Origin: CAYLPJ01 sp964385465
GTDB lineage: Bacteria > Planctomycetota > Phycisphaerae > SM23-33
Length of the DNA: 64,000 nucleotides
Direction of reading: 5' to 3'
Assembly: GCA_964385465.1 (NCBI GenBank)
Contig: CAYLPJ010000004.1
Location: 62,001-126,000 of the forward strand
This document shows, one piece after another, positions 25,161 to 34,061 of this stretch. Every line of letters starts with the position of its first letter. Within the stretch, counting starts at the first letter, position 1. A program made the position numbers and the translations under genes. The notes under the pieces were generated by a model. That model saw nothing but the letters and a program-made list of their open reading frames with translations. It was not told where the DNA came from and searched no databases.

Positions 25161-26792
25161 ATGGCAATGCACATGATGATGGCGCAGACGGACGTGCTGG
25201 TCCCGGCGATCAAGCTGGCGGCGGCGGTGATCCTGCTGACGCCCTGGCTGGCGGCGGCGCCGTGGGTCTGGGCCGACACGCGCCGCGTGGACGCGCCCAC
25301 GGCGCTGTGGACCGCCGTGGTCCTCGGCGCCGGCGGCGCCGGGCTGCTGGCGTGGATGCTCATCCCCTTCTACGTGGTGGGCCTGCTGTTCTTCCTCATC
25401 CTCGCCGGCGGGGGGATCGGGGCGTACGTGGCCTTCCGCAACGCCCGGGTCGCGCCGGAGCACAAGGTGCTCACGCCGGCCCACCTCGGGGGCCTGCTGG
25501 CCTCCGGCGGGCGCAAGCGGAAGCGCGACGCCGGCGAGATCCTCACCAAGGTGACGATCTACAGCCACGACGAGGAGTTCATCTTCCCGCCGGACATGAC
25601 CGAGGCCGAGGACGAGGAGATCGCCACCTACAACCTGGTCCAGGAGTTCCTCTACGACCTGGTCCGCCGCCGCGCCGGCGAGGTCGGCGTGACGCCGGCC
25701 GGGGAGCAGGCGCGGGTGATGTACCTCATCGACGGCCTGCCGACCGAGCGCCCCGCGATCCCCCTGGCCGACAGCGAGCGGATCATCCAGTTCGTCAAGG
25801 ACGTCGCCGGCATGGACACCGACGACCGCCGCCGACCGCAGACCGGCTCGATGAGCGTCAACGTCGGCGAGCACCGCACCGACATGTCGGTCCAGACCGC
25901 CGGGACGACCGGGGGCCAGCGGATGACGATGCGGATCCTCCAGCACGTCGTCCGCACCAGCCTCGCCGAGCTGAACATGCCCGACGACGTGCTGGGCAAG
26001 GTGGCGGGCATCGCCAAGACCAAGAACGGGCTGTTCATCGTCTCGGGCCGGCGGGGCTCGGGTGCCACCAGCACGCTCTACTCGATGCTCCGCGAGCGCG
26101 ACGCGTTCATCCAGAACATCGTGACGATCGAGTCCAAGACGGAGGTCGACCTCGAGAACATCACCCAGCACACCTACGGCGAGGAGCCCGAGCGGATCTC
26201 CGGGCTGCTCACCGAGGTGATGAAGGAAGGGCTGGACGTGCTGATGATCGACGCCTGCCCGGACGCCGACGCGGCCGCGAAGGTCATCAAGATCGCCGCC
26301 AAGCGCCCCGTGCTGCTGGGGGTGCGCGGGGGCGACTCGTTCACCGCCCTGGCGCGGTGGGTGAAGATCTCCGGCGACCCGCAGCGCGCGGTGGCCGTGC
26401 TGCGTGCGGTGAGCTGCCAGATGCTGGTCCGCCGCCTGTGCGAGGACTGCCGCGAGGCCTACACCCCCGACCCCCGCCGCCTGGCCAAGCTGAACCTCGG
26501 CGGCGAGAGGATCGAGAGCTTCTACCGCCCGCCGTCGGAGCCCCCCAAGGATGAGTGCCCCACCTGCCAGGGCACCGGCTACAAGGGCCAGGCCGCCGTC
26601 TTCGAGCTGCTGGAGATGACCGACGAGATCCGCTCGCTCATCACCGAGGGTGCGACCGTCGCCCAGATCCGCGCCGCCTGCCGCAAGAACAAGATGCTCT
26701 ACCTCCAGGAGCAGGCGATGAAGAAAGTCATCGACGGGACCACCAGCGTGCAGGAAGTCATCCGCATCACCCAGCAGGCACGGAAGAAGTAG
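25161..26792 (+). CDS. Membrane-anchored PilB/GspE-like protein with degenerate ATPase motifs
   Basis: 543 residues from the ATG at 25161 (AGAGGT upstream). Two or three hydrophobic helices (about 15-35, 47-69, 70-92) precede a cytoplasmic part with the N2 and C domains of type II secretion / type IV pilus ATPases. The Walker A site reads GRRGSGATS (296-304): the essential lysine is Ala302. The Walker B region LMIDACPDAD (361-370) lacks the catalytic glutamate, and the His-box is replaced by GVRGGDS. The four-cysteine zinc motif is retained (C427, C430, C466, C469; CEDC and CPTC). It is therefore probably a non-hydrolysing, membrane-bound relative acting as a scaffold or partner of a true ATPase encoded elsewhere. 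It forms an operon with the next gene (16-base gap). Confidence 0.82.
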   Translation: MAMHMMMAQTDVLVPAIKLAAAVILLTPWLAAAPWVWADTRRVDAPTALWTAVVLGAGGAGLLAWMLIPFYVVGLLFFLILAGGGIGAYVAFRNARVAPEHKVLTPAHLGGLLASGGRKRKRDAGEILTKVTIYSHDEEFIFPPDMTEAEDEEIATYNLVQEFLYDLVRRRAGEVGVTPAGEQARVMYLIDGLPTERPAIPLADSERIIQFVKDVAGMDTDDRRRPQTGSMSVNVGEHRTDMSVQTAGTTGGQRMTMRILQHVVRTSLAELNMPDDVLGKVAGIAKTKNGLFIVSGRRGSGATSTLYSMLRERDAFIQNIVTIESKTEVDLENITQHTYGEEPERISGLLTEVMKEGLDVLMIDACPDADAAAKVIKIAAKRPVLLGVRGGDSFTALARWVKISGDPQRAVAVLRAVSCQMLVRRLCEDCREAYTPDPRRLAKLNLGGERIESFYRPPSEPPKDECPTCQGTGYKGQAAVFELLEMTDEIRSLITEGATVAQIRAACRKNKMLYLQEQAMKKVIDGTTSVQEVIRITQQARKK

Positions 26793-26808
26793 CCCAAGAG
26801 GAGCCCAG

Positions 26809-27936
26809 ATGCTCGCCATCGTTCTCGCCGCCGTCCTCGTCCTGACCATCGTGGCCTTCCAGGTCACCCAGGGGCTCTTCAGCGCGATGATCACGGCCGT
26901 GCTGGCGGTGCTCTGTGCGGCCTTCGCGCTGAACGTCTACCCGGCGCTGGGCGAGGCGTTTTTCTACGACGGGCGGTTCGCCCAGTATGCCGACGCCGTC
27001 TCGCTGCTGGCGCTGTTCGTGCTGCCGCTGCTGGCCGTCCGGCTGGGTCTGGACCTGCTGGTCCGCCGCAATATCGACGCCGGCGTCTGGGGCGACCGCA
27101 TCGGCGGCGGGGCTTTCGGGCTGCTGGCGGCGATGGTCCTGGTCGGCGTGGTCCTGATCGTCATGCAGATGCTCCCGTTCGGGGCCTCCGTGCTGGGCTA
27201 CCGCCCCTACGACGACGCCCTCCGCCGCGACGCGCGGGCGCTGCCCTTCTGCCCCGACGACGCGACGCTCGGCCTGGCCCGGCTGCTCTCGGGGGGGATG
27301 TTCCGCACCGAGGGCGGGCTCGCCGACCGCACCGACGACCTGCTGCGCGACCGCTTCTGCATCCGCAACACCGCCGGCAGGCACGGCACGACGTTCGCGA
27401 GACCGGACTCCCTGACGGTCACCGGCGCCTACGCGCCCACCAGCGACAAGGCCGACTGGCTGGCCCGCGTCCCCGCCGACCCCCTCGCCGACGACCCGCT
27501 GGCCTCCCGCGTGCTGATCGTCCGCGCGCGCGTCAACGAGAACGCCGCCGGCGAGGACGGCTGGCTCCGCCTGGCCGGGACGCACTTCCGCCTGGTCTGC
27601 CGCCCGCCAAAGCCCCCCGCCGACCCCGACGCCCCCCTGCCGGCCAAGCCCGCCCCGCCGCAGCCGGACCCCCACGCCGACCCGGTCAGCCACTACCCCG
27701 TCGGCTACCTCGCCGACACCAACGGCGGGGGCAAAAAGCTCGTCGCCGCCGACGTCGAGGACGAGGCCGCACAGATCGCCCGCCTGATCGTCGAGGCCAA
27801 GCCCACCGGCAAGGCCCGCAAGGCCGCCACCGTCTACTGGGTCTACCGCATCGGCCGCGAGGCCGTCGCCGAGGAACTGATCTTCCGCGGCCTCTCCCGC
27901 GACGACGTCCCCCGGCCGGAAAACGCGCTGCCCTAG
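26809..27936 (+). CDS. CvpA-like membrane protein
   Basis: 375 residues. Four hydrophobic helices in the first 125 residues (about 3-19, 24-43, 62-84, 97-121) resemble the CvpA/colicin V production family. A long extramembrane region follows, ending in a helical segment with a Pro-rich linker (PPADPDAPLPAKPAPPQPDPH) near residues 270-290. Family members are linked to envelope stress and peptidoglycan processes, and the mechanism is unclear. AAGAGGAG lies before the ATG. Its stop codon TAG is completed by the first base of the MITE-like element that follows. Coupling with the PilB-like gene suggests a shared membrane assembly. Confidence 0.6.
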   Translation: MLAIVLAAVLVLTIVAFQVTQGLFSAMITAVLAVLCAAFALNVYPALGEAFFYDGRFAQYADAVSLLALFVLPLLAVRLGLDLLVRRNIDAGVWGDRIGGGAFGLLAAMVLVGVVLIVMQMLPFGASVLGYRPYDDALRRDARALPFCPDDATLGLARLLSGGMFRTEGGLADRTDDLLRDRFCIRNTAGRHGTTFARPDSLTVTGAYAPTSDKADWLARVPADPLADDPLASRVLIVRARVNENAAGEDGWLRLAGTHFRLVCRPPKPPADPDAPLPAKPAPPQPDPHADPVSHYPVGYLADTNGGGKKLVAADVEDEAAQIARLIVEAKPTGKARKAATVYWVYRIGREAVAEELIFRGLSRDDVPRPENALP

Positions 27937-28097
27937 CAGTCCGTTGAAGAAGTGCTTCGCAGCCGAGAGCGAGGGATTCTTCGCGCCGCCAAGGACGAGA
28001 AGCGAATGCGAATCCACGAGATTCGTCGAGTTTCTCGGACGCCGGCGACGCGGAGAAGACCCGCTCGCAGGCCGAATCGGCTTCTTCAACGGGCTGC
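27936..28097. repeat. 162-bp MITE-like element, copy 1
   Basis: The terminal inverted repeats are GCAGTCCGTTGAAGAAG and its near-perfect complement (one mismatch), with partial complementarity continuing for about 35 bases. The element is flanked by TA on both sides (27934-27935, 28098-28099), as after insertion of a Tc1/mariner or IS630-type element. It encodes no protein. Copy 2 lies at 45395-45556 in the same orientation and has the same length, with conserved ends and a diverged centre. The transcript would fold into a long hairpin and may act as a terminator for the gene before it. Confidence 0.8.
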
Positions 28098-28236
28098 TAG
28101 GGGCCGGAGGCCAGGCCGCGGACCGGGAGCGTGCAGCCGGCACGGTCGCCCGTCACACGGCGGGGGGATGCCGGCGCGCCCGGTGCGTCCGCCGCTTGCG
28201 GGGTGCTCGCCGGGTGGGGGTTCGCGGCTCTCTGGC

Positions 28237-29049
28237 CTACCTGCGGAACTCCTTCGGCAGGCTCTTGACCCACTCGCGGTAGGCGACGTCCGGGCGGCGG
28301 AGGTGGCCGCCGCGGATCTCGTCGCGGCGCGTGTTGTGGCAGCCGCTGGTGCGGAGGTAGCGGAAGGCCTCCCACGACTGCTCCCGGATGGCGGGCAGGT
28401 CGTCGCGACCCCAGAAGATCACGATGGGCAGGTCCTTGGCCTCGGGGGACAGCTCGATGCTCTCCAGCAGCTCCAGCGACGAGTTGCAGTCGCGGGCGAT
28501 CAGTATGTCGAAGCGCCCCGGGTTCCGCAGGCCCGTGTGGTACATCGGGAAGCCGCCGGAGGAGAAGCCCGTCAGCGCGATGAGCTCCTTGCCCGGGGGC
28601 CCGCCCGGCTTGCCCGCCCGGCGGGCGACGCGGTAGTGCTTCCGCACGTGGTCGATGACCGCCAGGATCGCACGCTCGTCGGCGAGCAGGTCGTCGTTGT
28701 CGGCGTACCACACGCTGGGGATCACCGGAACGTACCCCTGCGTGCTCTTCAACTGCGGGGCCACCACGATCAGCCCGTGCCGCTCGGCCGTGTCCTTCCA
28801 CTCCAGGATCTGCCGCGTCTTGCCGTCCCACGGGTTCGTCCCGTGCAGCGTCACGACCACCGGGCATGCCGAGAGCTCCTCGTAGTAGCTGGGCACGTAC
28901 AGCCAGTAGTCCCGCCCGGTGATCGGCTCGGCGCGGTCGAGGTGCGGGTGGTCGGTCTCGGGGGGCGTGTAGGGGCAGCCGGCCGTCAGGGCCGCGAGGG
29001 CGGCCAGCAGCAGCGTCCGTGCCGCCGGGCATGTGAGCGTCTTGTTCAT
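28237..29049 (-). CDS. Lipoprotein alpha/beta-hydrolase, PHB-depolymerase/esterase-like
   Basis: 270 residues from the ATG at 29049; an upstream in-frame ATG would disrupt the lipoprotein signal. LLLAALAALTAGC gives a lipobox with Cys25. The hydrolase core has PVVVTLHG (oxyanion region), nucleophile elbow GFSSGG with Ser163, FWGRDD with Asp216 as likely acid, and GGHLRR with His249. This matches secreted polyhydroxybutyrate depolymerase / feruloyl-esterase-like proteins that release acyl groups from polymers. It is probably attached to a membrane facing the periplasm. It is divergent from the TIGR03790 gene. Its promoter/leader is shared with the FAD oxidoreductase gene at 53334. Confidence 0.78.
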   Translation of the reverse strand: MNKTLTCPAARTLLLAALAALTAGCPYTPPETDHPHLDRAEPITGRDYWLYVPSYYEELSACPVVVTLHGTNPWDGKTRQILEWKDTAERHGLIVVAPQLKSTQGYVPVIPSVWYADNDDLLADERAILAVIDHVRKHYRVARRAGKPGGPPGKELIALTGFSSGGFPMYHTGLRNPGRFDILIARDCNSSLELLESIELSPEAKDLPIVIFWGRDDLPAIREQSWEAFRYLRTSGCHNTRRDEIRGGHLRRPDVAYREWVKSLPKEFRR

Positions 29050-29126
29050 GGGCGCGTCCCGTCCGTCCTTCCGTGTCCGCCGGCAGGCGGGGCGAATCAG
29101 CTTTTGCACCGCCGGTGCCGATGGGT

Positions 29127-29156
29127 ATCCTACGGTTCGGCCTGGCCGAGTGTCTA
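29127..29156 (-). promoter_or_regulatory. Promoter with leader sequence shared with another locus
   Basis: Minus-strand TAGACA (29151-29156), an 18-base spacer and TAGGAT (29127-29132). The 20 bases from the -10 onward, TAGGATACCCATCGGCACCG (29132 down to 29113), recur at 53273-53296 with only a 4-base insertion. Confidence 0.5.
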
Positions 29157-29185
29157 CTCTTACGAACGATAGCGGAAGGAAGCCC

Positions 29186-30862
29186 GTGAGGACAATGCCC
29201 CACAGTCACCGAGCCCTGGTCGCGACGCTCTCGCTGCTCGCCGCCGGCGGCATCGCCGGCGCCCTGTCGCCCGACGAGGTCCTCGTCGTCGCCAACGGGC
29301 GGCTGGAGGAGTCCGTCTCGCTGGCGAAGACCTACGCCGACCGCCGCGGGATCGCCGGGGCCGACGTGATCGTGCTGCGGACCCACAAGGGCACCGCCAT
29401 CTCCCGCGAGCGCTTCCGCGAAACCCTCGCCCTGCCGCTGAAAAAGGCGCTCGCCGCCGACGGACGCGCCGGCCGCATCCGCTGCCTCTGCCTCGTCTGG
29501 GGCGTGCCCGTGCGTGTCAGCGCGCCCGAAAACGATCCCTGGGCCGCTGCCGCGTCGGCGATCAACGCCGCGCTGAAGAAGCTGCATTACCGCCTGGCCG
29601 CCGACCGCGAGATGCTCGACACCGTCGCCCGCCAGTTCCCCGCCCCGCGGACCAAGGACCTCCACCCGGTCGCGGCGCTGTTTCCCACGCCGATGCCGGC
29701 CCCGCCCAAGCCGCTGCCGAAGATCGACCGGCTCGCCGCCGACCTCCAGCGGATGCTCAAGGCCAAGGCTGCGGCGGTGCGGCGGCTGGCCGATCCCGCC
29801 CGGCGGCGCCTCGCCGAGCGCCAGATGGCGGCGATGCACTTCGAGCTGCTGGGCCTGGAGGGCCTGCTGGCCCACGTGACGGCCAACGATCCTCCGGGCG
29901 CGCCGAAGGCGGCGGACATTCGCAAGCAGATCGGGGAGGTCAAGTCCCGGCTGGGCTCGCTGCGCCGCAAGGCGCGCGACCCGGGCACGCCCGCGGCCAT
30001 GCTGCCGCTGATCGAGCGGCTCAACGGCGTGCTGGTCGCCGCGACCTTCGCCAACCGCCTGACCGGCCAGCTCGGCGACGCCGGCCACCTGACCAAGGGC
30101 GTCGCGAGCGTGGACAGCGAGCTGGCGACGCTGCTCTGGCCGGACGCGAAGCCGGCGGGGGCGGCGGCCAACCCGCTGCACTGGAAGGCGAAAGATGCCG
30201 CCGCGGCGCGGCGTACGCTGCTGACGGCGCGGATCGACGGCCCGACGCGTGCCGACGCGATGCGGATCGTCAAGGCCTCGCTGGCGACCGAGGCCGAGGG
30301 GCTCGACGGGGTGTTCTACATCGACGCCGGCGGCCCGCAGCGTGTGGGCCCCACGGCCCGGGAGCACTTCGATCGGCGCCTCGGCGAGCTGGCGCGGTTC
30401 GCGGCGGCCCACACGTCGATGAAGGTCGTCCACGACACCCGCCCCACCGTCTTCCAGCGCGATGCCTGCCCCCACGCCGCCCTGTACGTCGGCTGGTACA
30501 GCCTCCGCAAATACATCCCCGCGTTCATGTGGAAGCCCGGCGCCGTGGGCTTCCACGTCGCGAGCTGGGAGGCCGTCCACCTCCGCGACCCCGAGACCAC
30601 CGAGTGGTGCGCGAAGATGATCCAGAACGGCGTGGCCGCCACGATCGGGGCCGTCGACGAGCCGCTTCTGCACCACTTCCCCAACCCCGCGGAGTTCTTC
30701 CCCCTGCTGATGACGGGCAAGTACACCGTTGCCGAGTGCTACTGGCGGACCATCCCCGCGGCGAGCTGGCAGTTCACGCTGATTGCCGACCCCCTCTACA
30801 ACCCCTTCAAGGCCAACCCGCAGGTGAAGCTCTCGGACCTGCCGCCCGGCCTGGCGCCCTGA
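29186..30862 (+). CDS. TIGR03790-family secreted protein
   Basis: 558 residues from the GTG at 29186, with GGAAGGA 6 bases upstream; an ATG three codons later is an alternative. A signal peptide covers about residues 1-30. The N-terminus EVLVVANGRLEESVSLAKTYADRRGI and the C-terminal motifs YVGWYSLRKYIPAF, GAVGFHVASWEA, IGAVDEP and WQFTLIADPLYNPF are the hallmarks of this family of bacterial secreted proteins of unknown function. A helical, Arg/Lys-rich insert (about 170-300) separates the two halves and is coiled-coil-like. No enzymatic role is established. It starts 136 bases from the divergent esterase gene. Confidence 0.85.
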   Translation: MRTMPHSHRALVATLSLLAAGGIAGALSPDEVLVVANGRLEESVSLAKTYADRRGIAGADVIVLRTHKGTAISRERFRETLALPLKKALAADGRAGRIRCLCLVWGVPVRVSAPENDPWAAAASAINAALKKLHYRLAADREMLDTVARQFPAPRTKDLHPVAALFPTPMPAPPKPLPKIDRLAADLQRMLKAKAAAVRRLADPARRRLAERQMAAMHFELLGLEGLLAHVTANDPPGAPKAADIRKQIGEVKSRLGSLRRKARDPGTPAAMLPLIERLNGVLVAATFANRLTGQLGDAGHLTKGVASVDSELATLLWPDAKPAGAAANPLHWKAKDAAAARRTLLTARIDGPTRADAMRIVKASLATEAEGLDGVFYIDAGGPQRVGPTAREHFDRRLGELARFAAAHTSMKVVHDTRPTVFQRDACPHAALYVGWYSLRKYIPAFMWKPGAVGFHVASWEAVHLRDPETTEWCAKMIQNGVAATIGAVDEPLLHHFPNPAEFFPLLMTGKYTVAECYWRTIPAASWQFTLIADPLYNPFKANPQVKLSDLPPGLAP

Positions 30863-30869
30863 GGGCAGA

Positions 30870-31436
30870 TCACGGCGTATCCGGGCGCGTCCCGCGGGGG
30901 AGCGTCCCGCGGGGGGGCGGCGCCGGCCGCGTCGACGCCGGGGCGTCCGGGCGAGGCCGAGGCGCCGCGCCCTTGCCCGCCCGGCGCGGGGCCAGCAGAC
31001 GCGCGGCGCGCCCGGCGGCGCGGCTCGCGGCCGGCGTGGAGGGGTAATCCCGTCGCAGGCGGTCGTAGCGAGCCCTCGCGGCCGCGGGGCGGCCCTGCTT
31101 CTCGGCGCAGTAGCCCAGCCAGAACAGCGTCTCGCTGGCCCGGCGGGTGTCGCCGGTGGCCTCCAGCCAAGGCAGGACGGTGCGGAACCGCTGCTCCGCG
31201 GCGGCGTGCCTGCCCTCGGCGACCAGCGCGATCCCCTCGTCGAAGGCGTTGGCGTCCCGGGCGTTCAGTTCGATCAGCACGGCCGGGGGCTCGGCCGGCT
31301 TGCCCAGCAGCGACGACAACCAGCCGGTCCGCTGCGGCTGGGCGGGCTCGTTCGAGCAGCCGCCCAGCGCGGCGCACGCGGCGGCCGCGGCGAGAAGCGC
31401 CCCCCCTGCCGCCCGGCAGGATCGCCTAGCTCGCAT
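30870..31436 (-). CDS. TPR-containing lipoprotein
   Basis: 188 residues. ACAALGGC gives a lipobox with Cys27. Residues about 65-135 hold two tetratricopeptide-like helix pairs (FDEGIALVAEGRHAAAEQRF, ETLFWLGYCAEKQGRPAAAR, RYDRLRRDYPSTPAA), similar to YbgF/BamD-type TPRs. The C-terminus is Pro/Arg-rich with a short tandem RGT repeat. The start overlaps the end of the upstream coiled-coil gene by 11 bases, so translation is coupled. It is the last gene of the ECF sigma operon. It probably acts as an envelope scaffold; the partner is unknown. Confidence 0.72.
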   Translation of the reverse strand: MRARRSCRAAGGALLAAAAACAALGGCSNEPAQPQRTGWLSSLLGKPAEPPAVLIELNARDANAFDEGIALVAEGRHAAAEQRFRTVLPWLEATGDTRRASETLFWLGYCAEKQGRPAAARARYDRLRRDYPSTPAASRAAGRAARLLAPRRAGKGAAPRPRPDAPASTRPAPPPRGTLPRGTRPDTP

Positions 31437-32514
31437 CGTCGTCTCCGGTGAGGATGAGCTTGGCCTCGAACAGCCAGGTCCGCACGGCCTCGCTCTCGTT
31501 GCCGGCGGTCAGGACGCTGTCGATCTGCCGGCCGAGCTCGCCCTCTTCGACGAGGCGGTCGAAGGCCCGCTCGACGCCGGCGCGGTCGGGGTTGAGCAGG
31601 TCCAGGCGTGTGAGGATGACCTCGAGCCTGGCCAGCAGCTTGCGGGTGTCGGCGCCGCGGGCGTCGTCGAGAAGCTCGTTGCAGCGTTCGACCATGCGGC
31701 GGACACGTGCGGCGGCCTTGCGGGCCTCCAGGCCGCGCTTGCCCGGCGCGATCGACGTCAGGTACGTCCGCTGGAAGGCGTCGACGACCTGCTTGTGGCG
31801 GGCCTGAAGCAGCTCGACGCGCTGGGCGGCGTGACGCAGGCGGGCGACGGCCTCCTCCCGCGCGCGGCGGGCGGCATCCAGCGCATCCCCCGAGGCGATC
31901 AGGCGGCGCTGGAGGTCGGCCGCGTTGGCCTCCAGCTTCGGCACGCGGGCGGCGACGGCGTCGGCGGCGGCCTTGGCCTCGCTCAGCTCCGCCAGGCGGT
32001 CGGACGCGGCCGAGAGCTTCTCGGCCAGCTTGCGGTTCTCGGCCTCGGCGGCCGTCGCCGATGCCAGGGCCTCGCCGAGCTCCGTGGCGTGGCGCGCGGT
32101 GGCGCGATCGAGCCTGCCCTCCAGCTCGGCCAGGCGGGCACCGAGGGCGTCCGTCGCCGCCAGCCGCTCGGTCGCCTCCGCCAGGCGCTGTCGCAGGTCC
32201 GCCGCCTCGGCTCGCAGGCCGGCCGGCTCCGGCGGCGCCGGCCGCGTGGGCGGCGCGGCGGCCGTCGGCGCGGGGACGCGTCCGGCCAGCCGGCGGGCAT
32301 CCAGCCAGAGCCAACCGGCGGCAACCAGCATGGCGGCCGCGACGGCCGCGGGCGCCCAGCGCAGCATCCCCGACACCGCCCGGCGGCGCGGCGGGGCGTG
32401 GAGCGCCTGCTCGGGCGGGGGCACGGGCGTCGTGCGGGCCGCCTCGTCGGCGCCCCATCGGCCGAGCATGGCCTCGAGGCGGTCGTCGGGGTTGTCCTGG
32501 CGGTTCTCGGTCAT
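31426..32514 (-). CDS. Single-pass membrane protein with long coiled coil, putative sigma-factor partner
   Basis: 362 residues. A cytoplasmic N-terminus of about 50 residues, one membrane helix (about 52-71) and a long heptad-rich coiled coil (about 95-240) are visible. A helical C-terminal domain follows (RMVERCNELLDDA, LARLEVILTRLDLLN). The position directly after an ECF sigma gene is where anti-sigma factors are usually encoded, but no zinc-binding anti-sigma motif is present. It may be an unorthodox anti-sigma factor or an envelope sensor. It overlaps the TPR lipoprotein start. Confidence 0.65.
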   Translation of the reverse strand: MTENRQDNPDDRLEAMLGRWGADEAARTTPVPPPEQALHAPPRRRAVSGMLRWAPAAVAAAMLVAAGWLWLDARRLAGRVPAPTAAAPPTRPAPPEPAGLRAEAADLRQRLAEATERLAATDALGARLAELEGRLDRATARHATELGEALASATAAEAENRKLAEKLSAASDRLAELSEAKAAADAVAARVPKLEANAADLQRRLIASGDALDAARRAREEAVARLRHAAQRVELLQARHKQVVDAFQRTYLTSIAPGKRGLEARKAAARVRRMVERCNELLDDARGADTRKLLARLEVILTRLDLLNPDRAGVERAFDRLVEEGELGRQIDSVLTAGNESEAVRTWLFEAKLILTGDDDAS

Positions 32515-32573
32515 CGCTGGGCGTCCGTCCTGTTCAACGTTCTCTATCCCGCCCGGGGTCGTGCTGCGCAGGC

Positions 32574-33134
32574 TCAGGCCTCGATTCCCTTGCCGCCCAG
32601 GCACGCCCGCAGCCGGGCGCGAGCCTCGGCCAGCCGGCTGCGGGCGGTCGCCTCGGGCATCCCGGCGGCCGCGGCAACGCCGCGCGTCGTCCGCCCCTCG
32701 ACGTACCGAAGGTGCACGACATGGCGGAGCTGCTCGGGCAGGCGGGCGATGCAGTCGCGGAGGGCGTCGGCCTCCTCTCGCGTCGCGGCCGAGGCGGCGG
32801 GGTCCTCGCCGCCGGTGAGGACGGCCTCGGCGAGATCGGGGTCGAAGTTCTCCGGCGCGGCTTGGCGGCCCCAGCGCTTGCGGGCGACGTTCCGGGCGAT
32901 GGCACCCAGCCAGGCCCCGAAGGCCCCCCGGCCCGGGTCGAACGTCGCCAGCGAGCGGAACGCGCGGAGGAACGTCTCCTGGAGCAGGTCGTCGGCGTCG
33001 GCGCGGGCGAAGCCGCTGCGGAGGAAGTACGCCGCCAGCCGCGGGGCGCAGGCGGCATACAGGGCCGCCCTGGCTCGCTCGTCGCCGGCCAGCGCCCGCT
33101 CGATCCGCTGGAGTTCCTGCTGAGGTCCGTCCAC
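32574..33134 (-). CDS. ECF-type RNA polymerase sigma factor
   Basis: 186 residues from a GTG start. Region 2 spans about residues 25-90 (ADADDLLQETFLRAFRSL, AWLGAIARNVARKRW). Region 4 spans about 125-180 (LPEQLRHVVHLRYVEGRTT, GMPEATARSRLAEARARL). The linker is short, as in ECF sigma factors. It directs RNA polymerase to envelope or stress promoters. It heads a three-gene minus-strand operon with the membrane coiled-coil protein (59-base gap) and the TPR lipoprotein. A TTGACG/AAGAAT-like promoter lies upstream. Confidence 0.93.
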   Translation of the reverse strand: MDGPQQELQRIERALAGDERARAALYAACAPRLAAYFLRSGFARADADDLLQETFLRAFRSLATFDPGRGAFGAWLGAIARNVARKRWGRQAAPENFDPDLAEAVLTGGEDPAASAATREEADALRDCIARLPEQLRHVVHLRYVEGRTTRGVAAAAGMPEATARSRLAEARARLRACLGGKGIEA

Positions 33135-33290
33135 GTCCTACGGCTCCCGTTGCCGGCATTCTTCCCGACCGCCCCCCCTCCGTCAACGTCCCGGGCGGTT
33201 TTCTGCGCAGCCGCGGGGCGAGGGCATACACACGGGCAGCCCGGCCGCGCGGCCGGGATTCTCGCCGCCGCCAAACGAAAGGACTTGCCG

Positions 33291-34061
33291 ATGAGACACC
33301 CGACCGCCGCCGCGCTGCTGCTGTCCGCCCTGGCCGCCGGGGGCTGTGCCAGCCACCACGCCCTGCGCCCGCCCGTGGCGGAGTGGGCCCGTGTCGGCCT
33401 CGCCGAGGACCCCAACCAGGCCCGGCGGATCGAGGAGGCGCTGACCGATCGCGAGATCGCCACCATGCTCGACGCCGACGTGCGGGCCAGGCTGCCCGCG
33501 ACCGTCGCCCTGGCCACCATCCGCAGCCACTGCCGCGGCTACCAGCCGTACCTGGCGCCCGTCGCGGGCGACGAGCTCGCCGCCTGGGAGCGTGCGGCCG
33601 AGGTCCGCGGCCTCCGGGGCGTCCAGCCGATCACGCGCGTGCTGCACCCGGCCGAAAAGCCCACGCTGGACTCGCTGCGACAGGCGGCCGCAAAGATGGG
33701 CTGCGAGCTGCTGCTCGTGACGCTGCGGGGGGACAGCAGCGTGGAAAACTTCAACGACGCCGCCGTGCTGTACTGGACCGTCCTGGGCCTGTGGCTGGTC
33801 CCCGGCAGCGAGATGGAGAGCCGCACGATCATCCAGGCCGCGCTGATCGACAGCCGCACGGGCATGGTGCTGGGCACGGCCACCGGCGACGCGCACGACA
33901 AGCGGGTGTACCCCGAGGCGTTCGCGGATCAGCGCCGCGCGGAGCTGTCGGCCGAGGTCCCCGCCGCCGCCGGCGCCGACCTCCGCACCGCCTGCCGCCG
34001 GCTCCTCCAGCGAGCCGTCGACGCGGCAGAAGCAAACCCCCGCGTGACGGCCGGACCGTGA
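33291..34061 (+). CDS. Predicted lipoprotein of unknown function
   Basis: 256 residues; GAAAGGA lies before the ATG. LLLSALAAGGC gives a lipobox with Cys19. The body contains LLLVTLRGDSSVENFNDAAVLYWTVLGLWLVPGSE and ALIDSRTGMVLGTATGD. These resemble envelope lipoproteins that sample the periplasm (Rhombosortase- or CsgG-like topology is not demonstrable). It is divergent from the ECF sigma operon and converges on mtnA. A palindromic 18-bp sequence lies in its leader at 33240-33257. The function is unknown. Confidence 0.7.
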   Translation: MRHPTAAALLLSALAAGGCASHHALRPPVAEWARVGLAEDPNQARRIEEALTDREIATMLDADVRARLPATVALATIRSHCRGYQPYLAPVAGDELAAWERAAEVRGLRGVQPITRVLHPAEKPTLDSLRQAAAKMGCELLLVTLRGDSSVENFNDAAVLYWTVLGLWLVPGSEMESRTIIQAALIDSRTGMVLGTATGDAHDKRVYPEAFADQRRAELSAEVPAAAGADLRTACRRLLQRAVDAAEANPRVTAGP

